A DNA stretch of 64,000 bases from Candidatus Abyssobacteria bacterium SURF_5 (GCA_003598085.1 QZKU01000128.1:124001-188000), one strand, 5' to 3'. Shown: positions 43,183 through 52,440, counted from the stretch's first letter. Numbers and translations: made by a program. The notes: a model not told the origin generated them from the sequence alone.

Positions 43183-43455
43183 ATGGACGAAATTGAAATC
43201 AAGAAGCTCTCGAAGGACGACCTCGAGAAAATGGGGGTGTCGACGTGGCCGATTTGGGAGAAAGAAGCCTCGACCTTCGATTGGCACTATGACGAGACCG
43301 AGCAATGCTATATTCTTGAAGGCCGGGTGCGGGTGGAGCCGAAAGATGGAAAGCCGGCGGAATTCGGGCCGGGCGATTTTGTAACTTTTCCGGAGGGCAT
43401 GGACTGCGTCTGGAAAATTTCAAAGGACGTGAGGAAACATTACAGGTTCCTCTAG
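43183..43455 (+). CDS. Small cupin-domain protein
   Basis: A single-domain cupin of 90 residues. It belongs to the cupin_3/DUF861 type: FDWHYDETEQCYILEGRVRV (metal-site region, motif 1) and FGPGDFVTFPEGMDCVWKI (motif 2). It may bind or modify a small catabolic intermediate, or act as a stress-linked protein; no proof. ATG at 43183 has GGGAG upstream. It follows the SDR-amidohydrolase pair. Confidence 0.88.
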   Translation: MDEIEIKKLSKDDLEKMGVSTWPIWEKEASTFDWHYDETEQCYILEGRVRVEPKDGKPAEFGPGDFVTFPEGMDCVWKISKDVRKHYRFL

Positions 43456-43632
43456 GGATCATGGTTTGATGCCTTTGGCTCTGTGGAATGTGCATGCCGA
43501 AGCCGGCCGGCTTCGCTCCTTCTAAAGCCATGGCTTAATTCTCTTTTTTTGCCACTGTAAGCTCCTGGGTGCATAGTATAGAAGAGGAAAAGTGAACAGT
43601 CCTTCTGGGGTTTTTGAGAGGGAGTGACATAC

Positions 43633-43944
43633 ATGGAACAGAAACATGAAGAACAGAAAATAAAGGAAGAAAAGAAAGAATACGAGCAAAAACTAGAGGA
43701 AAAAATCGAGGACATCGAGCACGAGATAAAGGAAGTCGAGGCGAAGACCGAGCACGAGAAGGGGCAACGGAAGCAGGAACTGCATCGTTTGCTCGATGAT
43801 CTCAAGGTGAAACGGGAGCAGGCGAATAAGAGATTAAGCGAAGTAAGATCCGCCAGTGCGGACACCTGGAAGAACGTGAAAACGCGGATGGATGCCACTT
43901 TGGACGATCTGAAGAAATTCGGGCGGAAGGTGTTCCATAAGTAG
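43633..43944 (+). CDS. Soluble coiled-coil protein, 103 aa
   Basis: I do not recognise a named family. Almost the whole protein (residues 1-85) is a charged Lys/Glu helix with heptad pattern (EQKLEEKIEDIEHEIKEVEA, RKQELHRLLDDLKVKREQ), ending in SADTWKNVKTRMDATLDDLKKFGRKVF. No signal peptide. The tail resembles that of the exported coiled-coil protein at 44117 (SDTLKQMRKQLATALEDLEQF), so the two are probably related. I chose ATG 43633 with GAGGGAG 9-10 nt upstream; a GTG at 43624 is less likely. A strong terminator follows. Confidence 0.75.
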   Translation: MEQKHEEQKIKEEKKEYEQKLEEKIEDIEHEIKEVEAKTEHEKGQRKQELHRLLDDLKVKREQANKRLSEVRSASADTWKNVKTRMDATLDDLKKFGRKVFHK

Positions 43945-43961
43945 AGCTCGGGTGCAATGCA

Positions 43962-43998
43962 GCGGGAGGCGGCTGTGCCGGCGGCCTCCCGCTCTTTC
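43962..43998 (+). terminator. Rho-independent terminator after the soluble coiled-coil gene
   Basis: GCGGGAGGC and GCCTCCCGC form a 9-bp perfect stem, loop about 13 nt, then TCTTT. It separates the two coiled-coil genes. Confidence 0.8.
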
Positions 43999-44116
43999 CA
44001 TGTGAGAAGCACGCGCGAAGTAATAGCTTGACGGAAGCTAAGGGTCATCAATAGAATTGTCAGAACTGGTTTCGTGCGAGCAGTGGAGAAACATGTCCTT
44101 GAGTGGGAGGAAGAAG

Positions 44117-44620
44117 ATGCGATACCTGTTTTTGAGTATTCTCATATTTCTTTTCATTGCCGGAGCGGCGGGTATAGTCGTCGCTGAGGATCAGGATACG
44201 GCGGCATCGGCCGGATCGGCCGAGGAGGTTTCCCCCGAAAATGCAGAAGAAGAAACCGTTCCGCCCGAAGTGTCGGCCGAAGAGGTGAGGCGGAAGACAC
44301 AAGAGGCGTATGAGGCTGCAAGGCGGTACATGATCCAGCGGATGGAAGAGTACGAGAAAACGTTGAATGTGCGGCTGGATGAGTTGAATCGGGAACTGGA
44401 CGAGCTCCAGCGAAGGGCGGAAAAGGAAAAGCCCGAGGTAGAAGCGAAAGTCGAAGAGCAAATACAGGAGCTGGAGCAGCGCAAAGAGGTACTTGAAAAA
44501 AGACTTGACGAGGTTGAAAAAGAGGGCTCGGACACCCTGAAGCAGATGCGGAAACAACTGGCTACCGCACTCGAGGACCTCGAGCAGTTTATAAGAGAAG
44601 TACTTCCGCCGGGGGAGTGA
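44117..44620 (+). CDS. Exported coiled-coil protein, 167 aa
   Basis: A secreted or periplasmic protein with a signal peptide (MRYLFLSILIFLFIAGAAGI, cleavage near VVAEDQ) and an acidic low-complexity linker (EEVSPENAEEETVPPEVSAE), then a long coiled coil (about 60-150, ELNRELDELQRRAEKEKPEV and LEQRKEVLEKRLDEVEKEG). The C-terminus SDTLKQMRKQLATALEDLEQ is like the neighbouring 103-aa protein. No named family. ATG at 44117 has GGGAGGAAGAAG upstream; an earlier ATG at 44057 gives a non-signal extension. Function unknown; an envelope-spacer or apolipoprotein-like role is speculative. Confidence 0.75.
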   Translation: MRYLFLSILIFLFIAGAAGIVVAEDQDTAASAGSAEEVSPENAEEETVPPEVSAEEVRRKTQEAYEAARRYMIQRMEEYEKTLNVRLDELNRELDELQRRAEKEKPEVEAKVEEQIQELEQRKEVLEKRLDEVEKEGSDTLKQMRKQLATALEDLEQFIREVLPPGE

Positions 44621-44621
44621 T

Positions 44622-44675
44622 GGTCGGAAAGAATCGGACGGGTCAGACGGGTCGGACAGGTCCGACTGGTCGGAC
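44622..44675. repeat. 9-nt GTCGGACnn tandem array (copy 6)
   Basis: It begins directly after the stop of the exported coiled-coil gene: GTCGGAAAG, ATCGGACGG, GTCAGACGG, GTCGGACAG, GTCCGACTG, GTCGGACTC. Six units in exact 9-nt phase. Confidence 0.8.
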
Positions 44676-44718
44676 TCCTCCAAGTGCCTGCCACCGATCA
44701 GAAAGTGGACCTGGAATA

Positions 44719-45162
44719 ATGCGATACAGCGAGGGCGCCATTGGGCGGATATTTGTGCTGAGGCTCGAGCACGGCGATAAAATGCCGGCGGCCATTGAGC
44801 AATTTGCGCTGGAAGAGAAAGTCAGCCGGGGCCTGTGCATTATGGTGGGCGGAATCGACACCGGCGGGAAGATTGTGGTCGGTCCGAGGGAGCGGGAGAG
44901 GATGCCCGTTGAACCGTTGTTTCACATGCTCGAAGGGGTTCACGAAATATGCGCGGTCGGCACCATATTCCCCGACGGTGAAGGCAGGCCGCGTCTGCAC
45001 ATGCATGCAGCGCTCGGACGGGAGGGCCAGACGCGGACCGGGTGCATCCGCCCCGGGATTGAGGTTTGGAAGCTGGGGGAAATCATCCTGCTCGAAATCA
45101 AGAATAACTCGGCCGTTCGGCGCCGTGACCCTGAGACAGGTTTCGATGTAGTGGATCCGTAA
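44719..45162 (+). CDS. PPC/DUF296 domain protein
   Basis: A 147-residue single-domain protein of the PPC (plant and prokaryote conserved, DUF296) family: RIFVLRLEHGDKMPAAIEQF at the start, GTIFPDGEGRPRLHMHAALG in the middle (conserved HxH), and TRTGCIRPGIEVWKLGEIIL at the end. Plant relatives are AT-hook regulators; bacterial single-domain copies have unknown function. ATG at 44719. It has repeat arrays or composite repeats on both sides and no obvious partner. Confidence 0.88.
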   Translation: MRYSEGAIGRIFVLRLEHGDKMPAAIEQFALEEKVSRGLCIMVGGIDTGGKIVVGPRERERMPVEPLFHMLEGVHEICAVGTIFPDGEGRPRLHMHAALGREGQTRTGCIRPGIEVWKLGEIILLEIKNNSAVRRRDPETGFDVVDP

Positions 45163-45269
45163 AGGCTGTCTGCGGTATGATACGGAAAGCCATCCCTTTT
45201 ATCTTTTAGGCGCCGTGACTGTCTGGGCGGGTTTTTCACTGCCTAGCCGGTGTCGGCTTCACTCGTAGT

Positions 45270-45440
45270 TGGTTTTGTTTTCAAAAGAAGAAAAGCACAC
45301 AGGCCAGAGGGCGGCAGTGCCGCACCCGGCGCTACCGGGCTGAGTGGCGCTGATTCAGCAAGGGGGAGGAACTTGAACAACCCCTGCCAAGGATTGCAAT
45401 TTTTAAAAAAACACAGCCGAGACGCCTGTGCCGCAGCCGG
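45270..45440. repeat. Composite repeat block C
   Basis: The 45163-45706 gap shows no gene. Here ACACAGGCCAGAGGGCGGCA matches block A at 40105, then GATTCAGCAAGGGGGAGGAA with ACTTGAACAACCCCTGCC, then CACAGCCGAGACGCCTGTG (45412-45430). The second half aligns with block D at 52360-52440 along about 90 nt. Confidence 0.65.
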
Positions 45441-45475
45441 CACTACCGGAACACGGACAGCCGAGACGGCGGCTG

Positions 45476-45511
45476 CCATCCGACTGGTCTGACGAGTCCG
45501 ACAGGTCCGAC
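45476..45511. repeat. 9-nt GTCGGACnn tandem array (copy 7)
   Basis: Four units: ATCCGACTG, GTCTGACGA, GTCCGACAG, GTCCGACTT. The remaining 45512-45706 region shows no feature beyond a possible weak leader of the cheB gene. Confidence 0.7.
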
Positions 45512-45706
45512 TTGTTCAATTCTCAAATTGCCCCGTACGGAGAATCCGGCCTCGCAATTTTGACAGGAAGCATCCTCTTTCCTGCGGCAAGGAGCGGTGT
45601 TGACTCTTACTTGAATCAGCGCATACTATTGCGCATGGACGGAAAGAGGGTTACCTTGTTCTGCGGTGGGGGCAGTGAGAGAGGCTCTACCACTCCCGTT
45701 TAAGAA

Positions 45707-46414
45707 ATGATAAAATATTTTAGGGTGGTAAATCTGTCTGATTACGGCCCAAGCAAATCTGCATCTGAGGTTCGATGCGCGCGCCTCACGCGAGGTCGAC
45801 GAGATGCGAGCGCGGAAAGCCGGCCGCAAGTGAAGACACAGGCATACGATATCATTGCAATTGGAGCGTCGGCGGGCGGGTTGAGGGCGCTGGAAAAGAT
45901 TCTCGAACATCTGCCTGAGAACCTGGAAGCCCCGGTTGTTGTTGTACAGCATCTTGATCCGCGACACCGGAGCCTGATGGCCAAAATCCTCAGCCGCCAT
46001 ACAAAGGCACAGGTCAAGCAGGCCGAAGAGGGAGAGGCGCTGGAGGCGGGGAAAATATATATTGCGCCTCCGAATCGCCATCTGTTGATAAATAGAGACC
46101 GCACCATTTCGCTATCGCAGAGCGAACTGGTTCATTTCGTTCGGCCGTCGGCGGATTTACTCTTTGAATCGGTCGCGGCAACATATAAAGACAGGGCGAT
46201 CGCGGTAATATTGACTGGTACGGGCAGCGATGGCGCAATGGGGATTCAGGCAATCAAAAAGATGGGCGGAACGACAATTGCCCAGGATGAGCAGAGTTCG
46301 GAGTTTTACGGCATGCCGTCCAGCGCGATTCGAACCGGCAAAGTGGACTTCATTCTTCCATTGTCGGAGATCGGGCCTGCACTTGTGACTCTGGTGCGAG
46401 GAGAAGAATTGTGA
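45707..46414 (+). CDS. cheB: CheB-type protein-glutamate methylesterase domain protein
   Basis: A stand-alone CheB catalytic domain (235 residues as drawn) that would remove methyl groups from chemoreceptor glutamates. No receiver domain. Catalytic triad regions: IGASAGG (Ser), VVVVQHLDPRH (His) and TGTGSDGAMG (Asp). The first 46 residues are not conserved; translation may begin later, for example at GTG 45830, just before TQAYDIIAIG. Its stop overlaps the CheR-PAS start by 4 nt, so the two genes together match the common CheB-CheR-PAS fusion. They precede kinases and response regulators in one run. Confidence 0.88.
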   Translation: MIKYFRVVNLSDYGPSKSASEVRCARLTRGRRDASAESRPQVKTQAYDIIAIGASAGGLRALEKILEHLPENLEAPVVVVQHLDPRHRSLMAKILSRHTKAQVKQAEEGEALEAGKIYIAPPNRHLLINRDRTISLSQSELVHFVRPSADLLFESVAATYKDRAIAVILTGTGSDGAMGIQAIKKMGGTTIAQDEQSSEFYGMPSSAIRTGKVDFILPLSEIGPALVTLVRGEEL

Positions 46415-48273
46415 GTGCCTCCCAGAAAACGATTATTGAAGATAAACATGCCTTTGAGGAGTTGCTCAACTTCTTAAAGTTCAGCCGAAATTTTGACTTC
46501 ACCGGCTACAAGCGGAGCAGCCTCACGCGGCGGATACAAAAGCGGATGGCGACGGTGAAAACATACAGCTACGAAGAGTACCAGGATTATCTCGAAGTAC
46601 ACCCGGAGGAATTCAACGAGCTTTTCAACACGATCCTGATCAATGTCACGTGCTTCTTCCGCGATCCCGTCGCCTGGGAATTTCTGGCGAATGAGGCAGT
46701 TCCGGCATTGCTTGAAAAAAAGGGCGAGCAAGCGCAGGTGCGCGCATGGAGCGTCGGCTGCTCGACCGGGCAGGAGGCGTATACATTAGCGATGATCCTC
46801 GCCGAGGTGCTTGGCAAAGAACGGTTTATACACAGAGCAAAGATATATGCCACCGACGCGGACCAGGAGGCAATCATTTTCGCGCGCCACGGGCTATACA
46901 GCAAGCAGGACCTCGAGGAAGTTCCCGAGCGCCTGCACAACAAGTATTTTAGATTAGTGAACGGAAAATACCAGTTTGACAAGGAACTGCGGCGCAACGT
47001 CATCTTTGGGGCGCATGATGTAGTGCAGGCGGCGCCGATCTCACGGCTCGACATCCTTGCGTGCCGGAACACGATGATGTATTTCAACATCGAAACGCAG
47101 GAGAAAATCCTGGGGCGGTTCCACTTTGCGCTCAATGATTATGGGATCCTTTTCCTCGGAATGGCTGAGACAATGCTTACGCGCGACCGTTTCTTTGAGC
47201 CGCTGAACCAGAAACTGCGCATTTTTCGGAAACTGCCGATGCCGGTGTCTTATCGCCGTGCCATTGCAGCGGGCAATCTGGTTGAGCCGGTTGAAGAGCC
47301 GGCGGCGCGGCAGCAGCTCTATGAGAGCCTGTTTCAGTTCATGCCGGCCGCGCAACTGGTGGTCGACACGGATGAAAAGCTGCTCCTGGCCAACCTCGGG
47401 GCCGTTTCTCTGTTCAACATCAAGGAATCCGACGTCGGCCGCCCGTTTTTTGAGTTGGAGGTTTCTTACCGGCCGGCGGAGCTGCGCCCGCTCATTCATG
47501 ACGTGCTCAATCAAAACCGTGTCATCAATTTGACAGGTGTGGAGCGCAACTTGCCTGAGGGTGCGGTGCAATATCTGGATATCTACATGTATCCGCTGGC
47601 TGATCAGCAGCGGAAAATAGTGGGTGTGGGTATTTTTTTTACCGACGTTACCGCGCATCGTCAACTCCAGAAGGAAGCGGAACGGATCAACGTCGAACTT
47701 GAGCAGGCGCTGGTAGAAGTGCAATCGTCTTCCGAAGAACTCGAGACCACGAATGAGGAACTCCAGTCGACGGTCGAGGAATTGGAGACTTCAAACGAGG
47801 AACTGCAATCCTCCAATGAAGAAATGGAGACGATGAACGAAGAGCTGCAGGCGACGAACGAAGAACTGCAGACAATCAACGACGAGTTGCGCGAGCGCAC
47901 GGAGCAATTGAATCAGATGACCTCCTTCCGCGACTCGGTCCTCCGCAGCGTCCCGATGGGCGTCGTAGCGCTTGACCGCCGGTTCCAGGTAATGATGTGG
48001 AACTTGCACTCTGAGCAATTATGGGGTATTCGCGCCGATGAAGCGGAAACACATAATTTTCTTAACCTCGACATGGGTCTGCCGGTAGAAAAGCTGAAGG
48101 ATTGCATCAGGACTGTTCTTGAGAATAAGGAAGCTGAGAAAGTCGAGCTCAAGGCGATAAATCGACGCGGAAAGGAAGTCACTGTTCACGTCAATTGCAG
48201 TCCGCTTATCGGGCGGGAAAGGGAAGCCGCGGGTGTGATCCTGGTGATGGATGAGTATCCAAAAAAAGGATGA
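46411..48273 (+). CDS. CheR methyltransferase-PAS sensor fusion
   Basis: A 620-residue protein. Residues about 15-270 are CheR: N-terminal helices, then the SAM motif AWSVGCSTGQEAYTLAMI and DILACRNTMMYF. PAS-like domain one spans about 305-415. A long Glu/Asn-rich coiled coil follows (about 425-500, EELETTNEELQSTVEELETS and relatives), then a second PAS domain (about 505-615). It would methylate receptor-like proteins and sense a signal. No kinase domain, so output goes through the following genes. GTG at 46411 overlaps cheB by 4 nt. The coiled coil has strongly repeated codons. Confidence 0.9.
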   Translation: MSASQKTIIEDKHAFEELLNFLKFSRNFDFTGYKRSSLTRRIQKRMATVKTYSYEEYQDYLEVHPEEFNELFNTILINVTCFFRDPVAWEFLANEAVPALLEKKGEQAQVRAWSVGCSTGQEAYTLAMILAEVLGKERFIHRAKIYATDADQEAIIFARHGLYSKQDLEEVPERLHNKYFRLVNGKYQFDKELRRNVIFGAHDVVQAAPISRLDILACRNTMMYFNIETQEKILGRFHFALNDYGILFLGMAETMLTRDRFFEPLNQKLRIFRKLPMPVSYRRAIAAGNLVEPVEEPAARQQLYESLFQFMPAAQLVVDTDEKLLLANLGAVSLFNIKESDVGRPFFELEVSYRPAELRPLIHDVLNQNRVINLTGVERNLPEGAVQYLDIYMYPLADQQRKIVGVGIFFTDVTAHRQLQKEAERINVELEQALVEVQSSSEELETTNEELQSTVEELETSNEELQSSNEEMETMNEELQATNEELQTINDELRERTEQLNQMTSFRDSVLRSVPMGVVALDRRFQVMMWNLHSEQLWGIRADEAETHNFLNLDMGLPVEKLKDCIRTVLENKEAEKVELKAINRRGKEVTVHVNCSPLIGREREAAGVILVMDEYPKKG

Positions 48274-48327
48274 TAGCTCAAAGGGAACATCTCGAGTGGT
48301 TCCGCGCGGGCGGCGACCCGAGATGGC

Positions 48328-50016
48328 GTGCTCAGCAAGATGGACAAGGCCTCAAAGAAAACCGAGATAGAACGGCTGCTCGATCAGGTCGAAGTATTCT
48401 CGAAGGTTGATTTTTCCGACGAGCAACAGCTTCGCGAGGTTCTGCCCGAGATGATCGAGAGGCTAAAGCATACGCTCGAGGAACTGGCTGTGGCCGAGGA
48501 GGAACTGCGCCAGCAAAACGAGGAACTCCGCAGAGCGCAGGATATCATAACGGCCCAGCGCAGGGAATATCAGAACCTGTTCGACTTTGCTCCGTCGCCG
48601 TATGTTGTGACGGACGAGGCCGGGATCGTTCTTGAGGCGAACGAGGCGGCGAAGGATGCGCTGAGACTGCAGGATGTTCCGCAGATACGTGTGCCGTTGG
48701 TGAACCGGGTCCTTGCTGAAGAGCGCAACTATTTCCTGGACCGGCTGAAGGAGATGCCCGCGAAAGGGGGAGTGTTGGAATGGGAACAGACGATCGCGGC
48801 GGATGAGAAATATTCATTTCCCGGTCTCTTTCGCGCAGTCCTGCTGGAACCTGCAGGCAAACAAATGTGTCGAATCCTCTGGCTAGTTAAAGACTTGACG
48901 GATCAGAAACGTCACCAAGCCGAGCGGGAGAATGCGCGCAGATTCGCCGAGGAGTTGTTTCAGACGATACGCGAGCCGCTCCTTGTACTCACTGAAGATT
49001 TAAAGGTGATGCTTGCCAACACCTCGTTCTATCGATTCTTCAGGGCAGATCAGGGAAGCGTCGAGGGAAGATACGTTTTCGAACTGGGGAACCTGCAGTG
49101 GGATATCCCGTCGCTTCGCAATCTGCTGAGCGAAATGGTCGCGGGCCGCGACTTTTTCGAAGATTTTCAGGTCGAGCATACTTTTCCTAATATCGGCCGC
49201 CGGGTCATGCTGCTGAACGCGCGCCGCCTGCAGAATGAGAATTTCGGTGTCATACTCCTTCTGGCGATTGAGGACGTGACCGAGCGAATCGACTCCGAAC
49301 GCAGACTCGATCGCCTCATGCGCGAATTGAAGCAATCGAACGAGGAGCTCCAGTATTTTGCGTATGTCGCCTCGCACGACCTGCAGGAGCCTTTGCGCAT
49401 GATCACCAGCTACGTCCAACTGATCGAGAGGAGATACGGTCACCTGCTCGAGGATGACGCCCGCGAGTTCATGGATTACGTGGTTGACGGCGCTACCAGG
49501 ATGAAAGCGCTCATCGAAAGTCTGCTCGAATACTCGCGCGTACAGACGCGGGGAAAAGAACCCGAGGCGGTTGATGCCGAAGAAGTTTTGGCGCGGGTGC
49601 TCCAAACGCTGGGGAGTTTGATAAGGGAAAACCATGCCACTGTCACTCATGACACCTTGCCTGTTGTTGTGGCGGACCCGATACAATTCTCGATGGTCTT
49701 TCAGAACCTCATCGATAACGCAATCAGGTTCAGGAAGGAGGATGAGCCGCTCAAAGTCCATATATCCGCAAAAGAGGCCGGGAACGAATGGGTGTTTTCT
49801 GTTTCCGACAACGGGATCGGGATCGAGCCGCGCCACTACGAGCGCATCTTTCGCCTGTACCAGCGGCTGCACACTCGCGGCGAGCACACGGGCACCGGCA
49901 TTGGACTCGCCATTTGCAAGCGGGTGGTCGAACGCCATGGCGGGCGCATCTGGGTTGAATCGATTCCCGGCGCGGGATCCACTTTTTTCTTCACCATACC
50001 ACGGAGAGAGCAATGA
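48328..50016 (+). CDS. PAS-containing sensor histidine kinase
   Basis: A cytoplasmic histidine kinase of 562 residues: a coiled coil (about 45-85), PAS (about 85-195), PAS (about 210-320), HisKA with H350 in [15 protein letters not shown], and an HATPase with [34 protein letters not shown]. The SHDLQEPLR box is typical of the phytochrome/cyanobacterial kinase subgroup. The start is GTG at 48328; ATG 48340 is possible. The 3' end overlaps the next response regulator by 4 nt (ATGA), which pairs them. Confidence 0.92.
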   Translation: MLSKMDKASKKTEIERLLDQVEVFSKVDFSDEQQLREVLPEMIERLKHTLEELAVAEEELRQQNEELRRAQDIITAQRREYQNLFDFAPSPYVVTDEAGIVLEANEAAKDALRLQDVPQIRVPLVNRVLAEERNYFLDRLKEMPAKGGVLEWEQTIAADEKYSFPGLFRAVLLEPAGKQMCRILWLVKDLTDQKRHQAERENARRFAEELFQTIREPLLVLTEDLKVMLANTSFYRFFRADQGSVEGRYVFELGNLQWDIPSLRNLLSEMVAGRDFFEDFQVEHTFPNIGRRVMLLNARRLQNENFGVILLLAIEDVTERIDSERRLDRLMRELKQSNEELQYFAYVASHDLQEPLRMITSYVQLIERRYGHLLEDDAREFMDYVVDGATRMKALIESLLEYSRVQTRGKEPEAVDAEEVLARVLQTLGSLIRENHATVTHDTLPVVVADPIQFSMVFQNLIDNAIRFRKEDEPLKVHISAKEAGNEWVFSVSDNGIGIEPRHYERIFRLYQRLHTRGEHTGTGIGLAICKRVVERHGGRIWVESIPGAGSTFFFTIPRREQ

Positions 50017-50474
50017 CCATATTGAGAACTGAGACGGGCAAGATAGCGGATATCCTCCTGGTTGAAGATAATCCGGGGGATATCCGGCTGACACAGGAAG
50101 CCTTCAGAGAAGGCAAAATCAAGATCAATCTGCACATAACTCGCGACGGCGAAGAGGCGATGGATTTTCTTCGCCAGAACGGAAAATTTGAGGATGCGCC
50201 GCGGCCCGACCTCATCCTGCTCGACCTGAACCTTCCCCGAAAGGACGGGCGCGAGGTGCTCGAGGAGTTGAAGAGGGACCAAGACCTAAAGAACATACCT
50301 GTGGTAATCCTGACAGTTTCAAAGGCTGAGGAAGACGTGCTGAAAACGTACAATCTGAATGCAAACGCATACATTGTCAAGCCGGTCGACCTCGATCAAT
50401 TCATCAGGGTCATTCGAGTAATCGAGGATTTCTGGCTTACCATTGTAACGCTTCCAAAAAAGGGACAGGATTAA
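50013..50474 (+). CDS. Single-domain response regulator (Rcp1-like)
   Basis: A 153-residue receiver with no output domain. Phosphoacceptor Asp71 in [14 protein letters not shown], acidic pair E18-D19 (VEDNPGD), and the conserved Lys in YIVKPVD. The VEDNPGD start and the length match Rcp1-type regulators that pair with phytochrome-like kinases. ATG at 50013 lies in the kinase stop (ATGA). It is followed 1 nt later by a REC-PAS-kinase. Confidence 0.92.
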   Translation: MTILRTETGKIADILLVEDNPGDIRLTQEAFREGKIKINLHITRDGEEAMDFLRQNGKFEDAPRPDLILLDLNLPRKDGREVLEELKRDQDLKNIPVVILTVSKAEEDVLKTYNLNANAYIVKPVDLDQFIRVIRVIEDFWLTIVTLPKKGQD

Positions 50475-50475
50475 A

Positions 50476-52008
50476 TTGTCTACCGCGCAAAGGGAAAAAT
50501 ACAACATCCTGATCATTGAAGACAATCCGGGCGACGTCCGTCTGGTTAGCGAACTTCTCAGCGAGATCTCGGATTTGACTTTTCATATCGAAACGAGTTC
50601 CCGGCTTGAGCCGGGATGCCGGAGATTGGCGCAGGGGGGCATCGATCTGGTTTTGCTCGATCTCCTCCTCCCCGACAGCGAGGGCCTGGACACATTGCGC
50701 AAGGTGCAGGAATGCGCTCCGAAAGTACCGATTGTTGTTCTTACCGTGATCAAAGATGAGGAGTTGGCGGTTCAGGCGCTTTCCCTGGGAGCGCAGGAGT
50801 ATTTGTTCAAAAGCGAGATGAACAGCGGCATGCTTTCTCGCGGGATCAAGTATTCGCTCAAGCGGAAGGAACTCGAGATGGCGCTGCGTGAAAGCGAGGA
50901 ACGGTTTCGGCTTGCGGCCGAGAGTTATCCGTCGTTTTTCGTCATCTACGATAAAGACCGGCGCATCCTTTATATGAACGAGAGAGGGATGAAGCTGCTT
51001 GGGCGGCGAAGGGAAGAGATTATCGGCAAACGCGATGAGGAGCTTGTTTCGCCTGAAATCACACAGAAGTACCTTCCACTGATGTTCAAGTCTATGGAGA
51101 CGCGCAAACCGCAGACGACGGAATTCAGCTTTCGCCGTGAGGGGACGGAATATACATTAGTCCTAACGTATGTGCCGATTCTGGATGAGCGCGAGGATCT
51201 GAAGCAGGTGGCCACATTCACGTATGATATAACCGACAGAAAGCTGACGGAGGAACGCTTGCGGCAATCGGAGCTGCGCTACCGCCAACTTTCGGAAAGC
51301 CTTGAGGAAACGGTTAAGATCAAGGTCGAACAGATGCGCCGCATGCAGTCGCTGGCCCAGATCGGACAGATGGTGTCGGTCGTCGCGCACGAAATCCGCA
51401 ACCCGCTGCAAAACATCCGGATGGGCGTCGACAGCCTGCGAGTTGTGCTCGGGAAAGAGCGTGACAAGCTCGAAATTCTCGGCGAGATCGACCACGGCAT
51501 TAATCTGCTCAATAATACTGTCGCCGAGCTGCTGGAATATTCGAAGCCTGTGGAAATGAACCGGTCGCTGTGGCCGGTTTCGGAACTTTGCCATCAGGCG
51601 GTAAAAGGGGTCGCTCATCTGCTGAGAGATGTCGTGGTGAAAGTGGATTGTTCTCCGGTTGACCAGTCCATTCTCGTCGATGGCCCCAAGCTGATCCGCG
51701 TGCTCATGAACCTGATAACGAACAGCGTCGAAGCCATGCCGGAGGGCGGAAACATTGAAGTAAATGCCTGCTTTCTCGAAAAAGACGGAAAACGGCAGGT
51801 GGTTTTCTCAGTAGCGGATACGGGCCGCGGGATTCCCCCGGAGCAGTTGTTGCTCGTGCACGAGCCGTTCTTTACGACAAAGCTGCACGGAACCGGGCTG
51901 GGGCTTTCCATCTGCAGAAAGCTGATCGATGCGCATGGCGGCTCGCTCACCATCACCAGCAAGGTGAACGAAGGCACCAGGGTAGAATTTAGTCTTCCAG
52001 TTGAATAG
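50476..52008 (+). CDS. Receiver-PAS hybrid histidine kinase
   Basis: A 510-residue protein with an N-terminal receiver (acidic E15-D16, phospho-Asp62 in LLDLLLPDSEG), a PAS domain (about 140-255), a short coiled coil, HisKA with H305 in VVAHEIRNPLQNIRMGVDSL, and HATPase with NLITNSVEAMPEGG and GTGLGLSICRKLIDAHGG. The kinase half closely matches that of the gene at 52620. The start is TTG at 50476, directly after the response regulator. It may receive a phosphate from the upstream kinase and pass it on. Confidence 0.9.
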   Translation: MSTAQREKYNILIIEDNPGDVRLVSELLSEISDLTFHIETSSRLEPGCRRLAQGGIDLVLLDLLLPDSEGLDTLRKVQECAPKVPIVVLTVIKDEELAVQALSLGAQEYLFKSEMNSGMLSRGIKYSLKRKELEMALRESEERFRLAAESYPSFFVIYDKDRRILYMNERGMKLLGRRREEIIGKRDEELVSPEITQKYLPLMFKSMETRKPQTTEFSFRREGTEYTLVLTYVPILDEREDLKQVATFTYDITDRKLTEERLRQSELRYRQLSESLEETVKIKVEQMRRMQSLAQIGQMVSVVAHEIRNPLQNIRMGVDSLRVVLGKERDKLEILGEIDHGINLLNNTVAELLEYSKPVEMNRSLWPVSELCHQAVKGVAHLLRDVVVKVDCSPVDQSILVDGPKLIRVLMNLITNSVEAMPEGGNIEVNACFLEKDGKRQVVFSVADTGRGIPPEQLLLVHEPFFTTKLHGTGLGLSICRKLIDAHGGSLTITSKVNEGTRVEFSLPVE

Positions 52009-52160
52009 CCCGGGCGAAGAGGATCGCTCGGGCACCGCAGAAGTTTTTAGCTTGTAAGAGCGTGTTGTGAAATATTGACCCGCGTTTGTAAATGCGGGCA
52101 TGCCAGTTGATCCATCCTGATAGTTCACCTCTACTTCACCTCACTTCGGAAAGCCCGAAA

Positions 52161-52215
52161 GACTCAGACCTGTCGGACGTGTCGGACAGGTCGGACGAGT
52201 CGGATGGGTCGGAGA
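52161..52215. repeat. 9-nt GTCGGACnn tandem array (copy 8)
   Basis: Six units in phase, from CTCAGACCT, GTCGGACGT, GTCGGACAG, GTCGGACGA to GTCGGATGG and GTCGGAGAC. It precedes composite block D in the 610-nt gap between two kinase genes. Confidence 0.8.
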
Positions 52216-52224
52216 CTGAACTTC

Positions 52225-52440
52225 GGAGGAAAAAGCTCCGGTAGCACAACTCCGGGAAAAAAACCCCGGTAGCACAGGCCTCCGGCCTGTGGCTTTTGGT
52301 TTTTAAAAAGAGAAGAAAGACCACAGGCGAGACGCCTGTGGTACCGAGCTGACAGGTAATGATTGAGCAAGGGGAAAAACTTGAACAGCCCCTGTGAAGT
52401 TGCAGCTTTTAAAGACCACCCCGCTGGAGACCTGTGCCGC
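52225..52440. repeat. Composite repeat block D
   Basis: CTCCGGTAGCACAACTCCGG, then palindrome CGGTAGCACAGGCCTCCGGC (52267-52293), a second palindrome CCACAGGCGAGACGCCTGTG (52321 on), then GATTGAGCAAGGGGAAAAAC and TTGAACAGCCCCTG, as in block C at 45350-45390. No gene lies in 52009-52619; a weak -10-like TATAAA sits at 52508. Confidence 0.65.

Noticed and set aside
44617-44718. An earlier start for the PPC/DUF296 protein at 44617
   Set aside because: The extra residues are the translated GTCGGAC array (TGQTGRTGPTGRT), not protein sequence.
45163-45706. Short open frames in the 45.2-45.7 kb gap
   Set aside because: They run through the repeat blocks, have no ribosome sites and no recognisable family.
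49000-50094. A 364-codon open frame on the minus strand
   Set aside because: It is the complement of the histidine kinase and response regulator; the product is compositionally odd and lacks a ribosome site.
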